Shown here: piece by piece, positions 7,801 to 8,700 of the stretch
Position numbering within the stretch: the first letter of the stretch is position 1
Layout of the letters: every line of letters begins with the position of its first letter
Assembly: GCA_009784085.1 (NCBI GenBank)
Contig: WRCJ01000065.1
Location: forward strand, 1-8,700
Direction of reading: 5' to 3'
Length of the DNA: 8,700 nt
From: Oscillospiraceae bacterium
GTDB taxonomy: Bacteria > Bacillota > Clostridia > Oscillospirales > UBA929
The notes under the pieces: model-generated
Told to the model about the DNA's origin: nothing
Seen by the model: the letters and a program-made list of their open reading frames with translations, nothing else
The model's database searches: none
Translations under genes and position numbers: made by a program

Positions 7801-8700
7801 AGGGGCAAGCGTCCTGCTGAAGGTATAGGGTAGGCCGTCCGCGCCGATGCAATGCAGGGTCGCTTCCGCGCTAGCGCCCGCCGGAGTGGGCTTGCCGCTG
7901 TACACATACAGATGGTACGGGGCTGTCGTGATGATATCGCCGTTCTGGTCGGTGGTGAATATCGCGCAAGCCGAGGCGATATCGGTGTCGCTCCCCCCGG
8001 TGACGCTGATGGTGAAATCCTGGGTGTAGTCGCACAAGCCTGCGGGGATGAGCTTCATGGGCTCATAGACGTCTTCGTAGTAATACTCTTCGTAGTAGTC
8101 ATCATAGCTGGCGTCGCCGCCGAACCCCAGGTTGCCGTCGTAGTTGTATCCCCAGGCCCACAGGCTGCCGTCTGTTTTTATCGCGAATGTTGAACCGAAA
8201 TAGCCATACCCTGTGACATACGCCCAGTCCCGGTCAGCCCCGACCTGGACGGGCAAGTAGTAGTAGTCCCCGGATTTTCCTTCCGCTTCATAGTCCCCGC
8301 CGATCCCAAGAGCGCCGTAGCTGTTGTCGCCCCAAGACCACAGGCTGCCGTCGGTTTTTATGGCGAAGGTGGCGTAAGCATGACCCGTGACACGCGCCCA
8401 GTCATTTCCGACGCCCACACGCACGGGGGTATAGCCGTAGTAGCCGATAGCCGCGCCTACGCCAAGCTCGCCCCTGAAGTTGGTCCCCCAAGCCCACAGC
8501 GCGCCGTCTTTTTTGATGGCGTAACCCGAATAATCGCCCGCGCCGATTGCCGCCCAATCGTTGCCCGCGCCGATATTGCCGGGCGTCTCGCCGACAACGT
8601 TACTATAACCCCCGTTGCCAAGTTCGGCGGCATTATTGCGCCCCCAAGTCCACAGGGTGCCGTTGTCTTTCAGGCCGACCCCGTGCTCTTCCCGATAAGC
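1807..8700 (-). CDS. Giant multidomain SLH-anchored surface protein with RCC1 propeller (N-terminus beyond window)
   Basis: An uninterrupted frame from the window edge to TAA at 1807-1809 gives 2297 residues. RCC1 repeats continue in frame to the edge, so the GTG at 8422-8424 is not the true start, and the signal peptide must lie outside. Order (residues of the visible part): RCC1 repeats 1-about 220; Gly/Asp linker 532-554; carboxypeptidase-regulatory-like fold about 560-640; long beta-rich region with an Ig-like stretch to about 1430; Met-rich and CRCG segment 1437-1466; helical Cys segment about 1479-1639; Gly tract 1640-1674; carboxypeptidase-regulatory-like 1685-1795; Ig-like 1800-1896; chitobiase C-terminal-like (IYYTTDGSEPS) about 1905-1990; InlB B-repeat-like 2008-2081; Pro-rich linker; three SLH domains 2115-2296. 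The SLH domains should bind secondary cell-wall polymer and display the rest outside the cell. No catalytic domain is recognised; adhesion or a surface scaffold role is likely but inferred. Confidence 0.93.
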   Translation of the reverse strand, partial: AYREEHGVGLKDNGTLWTWGRNNAAELGNGGYSNVVGETPGNIGAGNDWAAIGAGDYSGYAIKKDGALWAWGTNFRGELGVGAAIGYYGYTPVRVGVGNDWARVTGHAYATFAIKTDGSLWSWGDNSYGALGIGGDYEAEGKSGDYYYLPVQVGADRDWAYVTGYGYFGSTFAIKTDGSLWAWGYNYDGNLGFGGDASYDDYYEEYYYEDVYEPMKLIPAGLCDYTQDFTISVTGGSDTDIASACAIFTTDQNGDIITTAPYHLYVYSGKPTPAGASAEATLHCIGADGLPYTFSRTLAPSREGGFMLHAEAGWPESLASPVASVEKVVFAYGGDTFTFDVVGGESAPSLLVLFDGYPAAGVDKYLRVKDGDEIVSLIHLGDALPDEGVVVSGLAAGRAYTLDVFGSQYGRETVFASGGATVSAGAARLTLTLAEKPVTLITPVISTGQGATNANIAAIHWYDAQDGGNLLKVSPSHALLGDGEAVYAEAVPYSQFFGQYRSSLRAFAEPGMVLTLRPLDETYTVAGIVMYADDGGDSGNGDGDGGDGGGGDGGLPATSAAPAANARVTVTCSANGYATTFTTYTGGNGRFTINATLPIDAGATLTASLDGYSTVTITDLANENYANLSISLEKRPGVITLPALPSKILKAVITDSDGSPVAYEISANQRIFYLAAPDQITGPLSLRLHAGINGDSYADAEVALDADKCGTVGSLEWLSQGCVNFTLTKAVPDAYYYALLYDSAGDLITGKSVLFSAIGGAYSLYHYLEAGSYTILFTRQKTYCFLTPDERGTLAGIKASTNALDDGLYTERGFTLGEGGYELFEMELPVGAPPLLNQEACGLSVSADADTITARMTIAFRNPGLSPDALTVRLYTNQKAMGSPPYVLAGSVYANGKRVKAGDLSIYPNNSQMTEFNGEYRITVNNIKDYGGYPLRLQWQSRRANPDRVIASAYAELPIYGETTLDFVGEDAYDMPSLSLKTPTAVGDPNFSVYGWAPKGSIVTISVDGLAAATLTASPKTGFYCAALSLGKPIGPAQYSLTATATLNGVTAAATERPASVRYNANLPYLTVIECSDYRGEWVTCWQDGGTYEGFWFYLPSAPVTYRLTFLNADDAGDMEYVYIMMPQPDGSVKRLKASHTAGGVWQTEAYYAGNLPPSGAWVACSAAPRDLRITPDEYANIQDLIAADTGMTLDEQAGANLALAGTGLDVISWADDGKPSSATLTLDDGTVYSLTMDHAAAGAATEIASWPVTPTGSDLTNEIRAGVCYAPPTENTPYARMGFSGDIFTIDTITRYPVVGGGSMQIREIYSANRYTKIICDANAGTVSRTVYALVSTPLPGPARPLDAEGAVLAALEVYAAWMPFYAAMADIQEPGSGDRLPQIPMPGAADMSSFAAPVSAAPVMEEPKSMSMFAAYTTPLRMFEASAASPAPAPMSMGMSMPMSMSAASAAMENCRCGAGCRCGTYPLPPLMGQKGEDAESLFLRQLRFCLENNGCGALGSYDLTNPVAAAMWIEKENGQINLFNQVMVQQGFTWGTALAETISTTNVINNTLTSPDKVKKAGDWLMDQIKGGVKQQFYAWIGATTRAQELEYLATDCLYYIAKHGGSFDYFPFTSNMPYPANNCGCLNVKDEDPPHGGGGGGGGGGGGGGGGGGGGGGGGGGGGDGGGGGGPVIPPTPGATEDPSGYVFEAVPSNRISGVTATVFDVDKADGSQTIWNAAEYAQENPLETDDVGFYQWFVPNGAYAVAFSKPGYESYTTANNPNDGADTTLSGGTDPIYYMPVAPVQLDVNISLVSKAAPTVESATLTDEGIYVVFSKYMDEDSLPGNFVIHAAGQELIPDITLLDSEEGMDGITYTRSVLLIFDLPRDAERIDLEVKAGAASYAGVNMQQSAIVASLPLAELPHAAMPVAEPIDAMEEGIVPVNSSVTLSTDTAGALIYYTTDGSEPSRENGTLYTRPVLIVNSVTLQAVAVKAGMKDSEVFTATYTVMLKTEGNYQGDDEMPENYILSVSAGTGGRVSIQGGRFDVGTPISVTATANSGYRFYRWTATGVALARNTASTATFMMPANDVTLIANFIPIGGGGSTTNPPVSPPPEDTVPDPENPLTPPLENPFTDIKTGDWFYDAALYVYANELFGDATATQFAPGMEMTRGLMVTVLYRHAGKPDVSGLANPFTDVAGNQYYADAVKWAAANKIVAGIGGGKYAPEALISRQDLVVILMNYAKYAGLELPITREYRDFSDEADIAHYAKEAIAAFFKAGVINGLPGGSFRPRKTATRAEIAVMLYQFLEATT
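1810..2358 (-). other. Triple SLH cell-wall anchor of the surface protein
   Basis: Three SLH domains follow one another: NPFTDIKTGDWFYDAA (residues from 2115), NPFTDVAGNQYYADAV (from 2175) and a more divergent RDFSDEADIAHYAKEA (from 2241). Each has the F-x-D start, the central A/G-rich helix and an R-containing helix: MTRGLMVTVLY, ISRQDLVVILM and ATRAEIAVMLY. The third keeps the canonical TRAE motif; the first two vary it (TRGL, SRQD). Three tandem SLH domains are the usual complete anchor to pyruvylated or similar secondary cell-wall polymers. Confidence 0.93.
3679..3783 (-). repeat. Trinucleotide tract encoding Gly28-Asp-Gly6
   Basis: 35 codons encode 28 Gly, one Asp, then 6 Gly. Only GGC (23) and GGT (11) are used, never GGA or GGG, and the order approximates a 9-nt unit with irregular interruptions. 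This is a simple sequence repeat with slippage potential; changes by whole codons alter only the linker length. It separates the Cys-bearing N-terminal part from the standard SLH-type stalk. Such tracts are also error-prone in assembly, so the exact count is uncertain. Confidence 0.9.
3784..4221 (-). other. Helical, Cys-bearing segment of unknown family within the surface protein
   Basis: Residues about 1479-1639, unlike the beta-rich remainder, read as amphipathic helices: ESLFLRQLRFCLENNGCG, TNPVAAAMWIEKENGQINLF, SPDKVKKAGDWLMDQIKGGV and RAQELEYLATDCLYYIAKHG. The segment ends in NNCGCLNVKDEDPPH right before the Gly tract. It has five cysteines (FCLE, GCGA, DCLY, CGC). I do not recognise the family. 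Disulfides or metal binding together with the preceding CRCGAGCRCG are possible. Confidence 0.5.
4303..4395 (-). other. Met-rich and CRCGAGCRCG segment with a 12-nt triplicated repeat
   Basis: Plus-strand units catactcatagg, catactcatacc and catactcatagg (4360-4371, 4372-4383, 4384-4395) are three tandem 12-mers encoding PMSM-GMSM-PMSM. Shortly after, residues 1457-1466 read CRCGAGCRCG, a perfect two-fold CRCG pair. Six alternating Met and four Cys within about 36 residues make a plausible soft-metal (copper-type) ligand set. This is inferred from composition only. The segment lies in an Ala/Pro/Ser-rich linker, so it could also be purely a flexible spacer. Confidence 0.6.
7039..7107 (-). repeat. 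Gly/Asp-rich linker, low-complexity coding repeat
   Basis: Residues 532-554 (DDGGDSGNGDGDGGDGGGGDGG) form an acidic Gly linker between the first beta-rich block and a carboxypeptidase-regulatory-like domain. The DNA is a mix of gcc and atc triplets (plus strand), similar in style to the longer Gly tract at 3679-3783. Asp-Gly-rich segments can bind calcium, but no ordered repeat such as GGxGxD is present. Confidence 0.7.
8035..8700 (-). other. RCC1 beta-propeller repeats (at least four, continuing past the edge)
   Basis: The signature (A/G)(I/V)K.DG.LW.WG.N..G.LG occurs at visible residues 7-28, 61-80, 113-132 and 173-192, spaced 52-60 residues apart. Each is preceded by an NDWA or DWAYV strand. 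These are RCC1-type blades; a closed propeller usually has seven, so about three should lie upstream. The last blade is followed by an acidic Tyr-rich loop, DDYYEEYYYEDVYE (residues 200-213). RCC1 propellers in bacterial surface proteins are usually thought to mediate protein or carbohydrate contacts. Confidence 0.92.

Noticed and set aside
8422..8424. GTG as the start of the surface protein
   Set aside because: The same frame stays open for 92 more codons to the window edge, and those codons encode two further clear RCC1 repeats, so the GTG is an internal Val.

Overview
The window carries three genes, all on the minus strand. It most resembles a Gram-positive anaerobe of the Clostridia. The reasons are a C-terminal triple S-layer homology (SLH) anchor, consensus sigma-A type promoters, a GGGAGG ribosome binding site, a zinc-ribbon membrane protein of a kind common in Clostridia, and an Rpn/PD-(D/E)XK family protein of the type that is multicopy in those genomes. 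The family or genus cannot be fixed from the sequence alone. Coding DNA is GC-rich and the intergenic stretches are clearly more AT-rich.

In transcription order (high to low coordinate), positions 8700-1807 hold most of a giant surface protein: 2297 residues are visible and its N-terminus lies beyond the window edge. It starts with RCC1 beta-propeller repeats and continues through a long beta-rich, Cys-containing region. Then come a Met-rich/CRCG segment, a compact helical Cys-bearing segment and a 35-residue Gly tract. The C-terminal part has a carboxypeptidase-regulatory-like domain, an Ig-like domain, a chitobiase C-terminal-like domain, an InlB B-repeat-like domain, a Pro-rich linker and three SLH domains. 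After a 117-bp gap with no obvious terminator comes an Rpn-family nuclease gene (1688-861) with its own promoter. A 357-bp repeat-bearing intergenic region (504-860) follows. Last is a zinc-ribbon, YPxQ-rich membrane protein (503 to the window edge, C-terminus missing), driven by a promoter matching the consensus at all 12 bases plus a TGn extension.

I see no evidence that the three genes form one pathway. The most interesting point is inside the rpn-like gene: a near-ideal Shine-Dalgarno sequence 6 nt before an in-frame ATG would give a separate 87-residue C-terminal protein. This is the arrangement described for E. coli RpnL/RpnS, where the small product is an intragenic antitoxin. The second is the giant protein's architecture: all 23 visible cysteines lie between the propeller and the poly-Gly tract, and none lies in the 623 residues after it.
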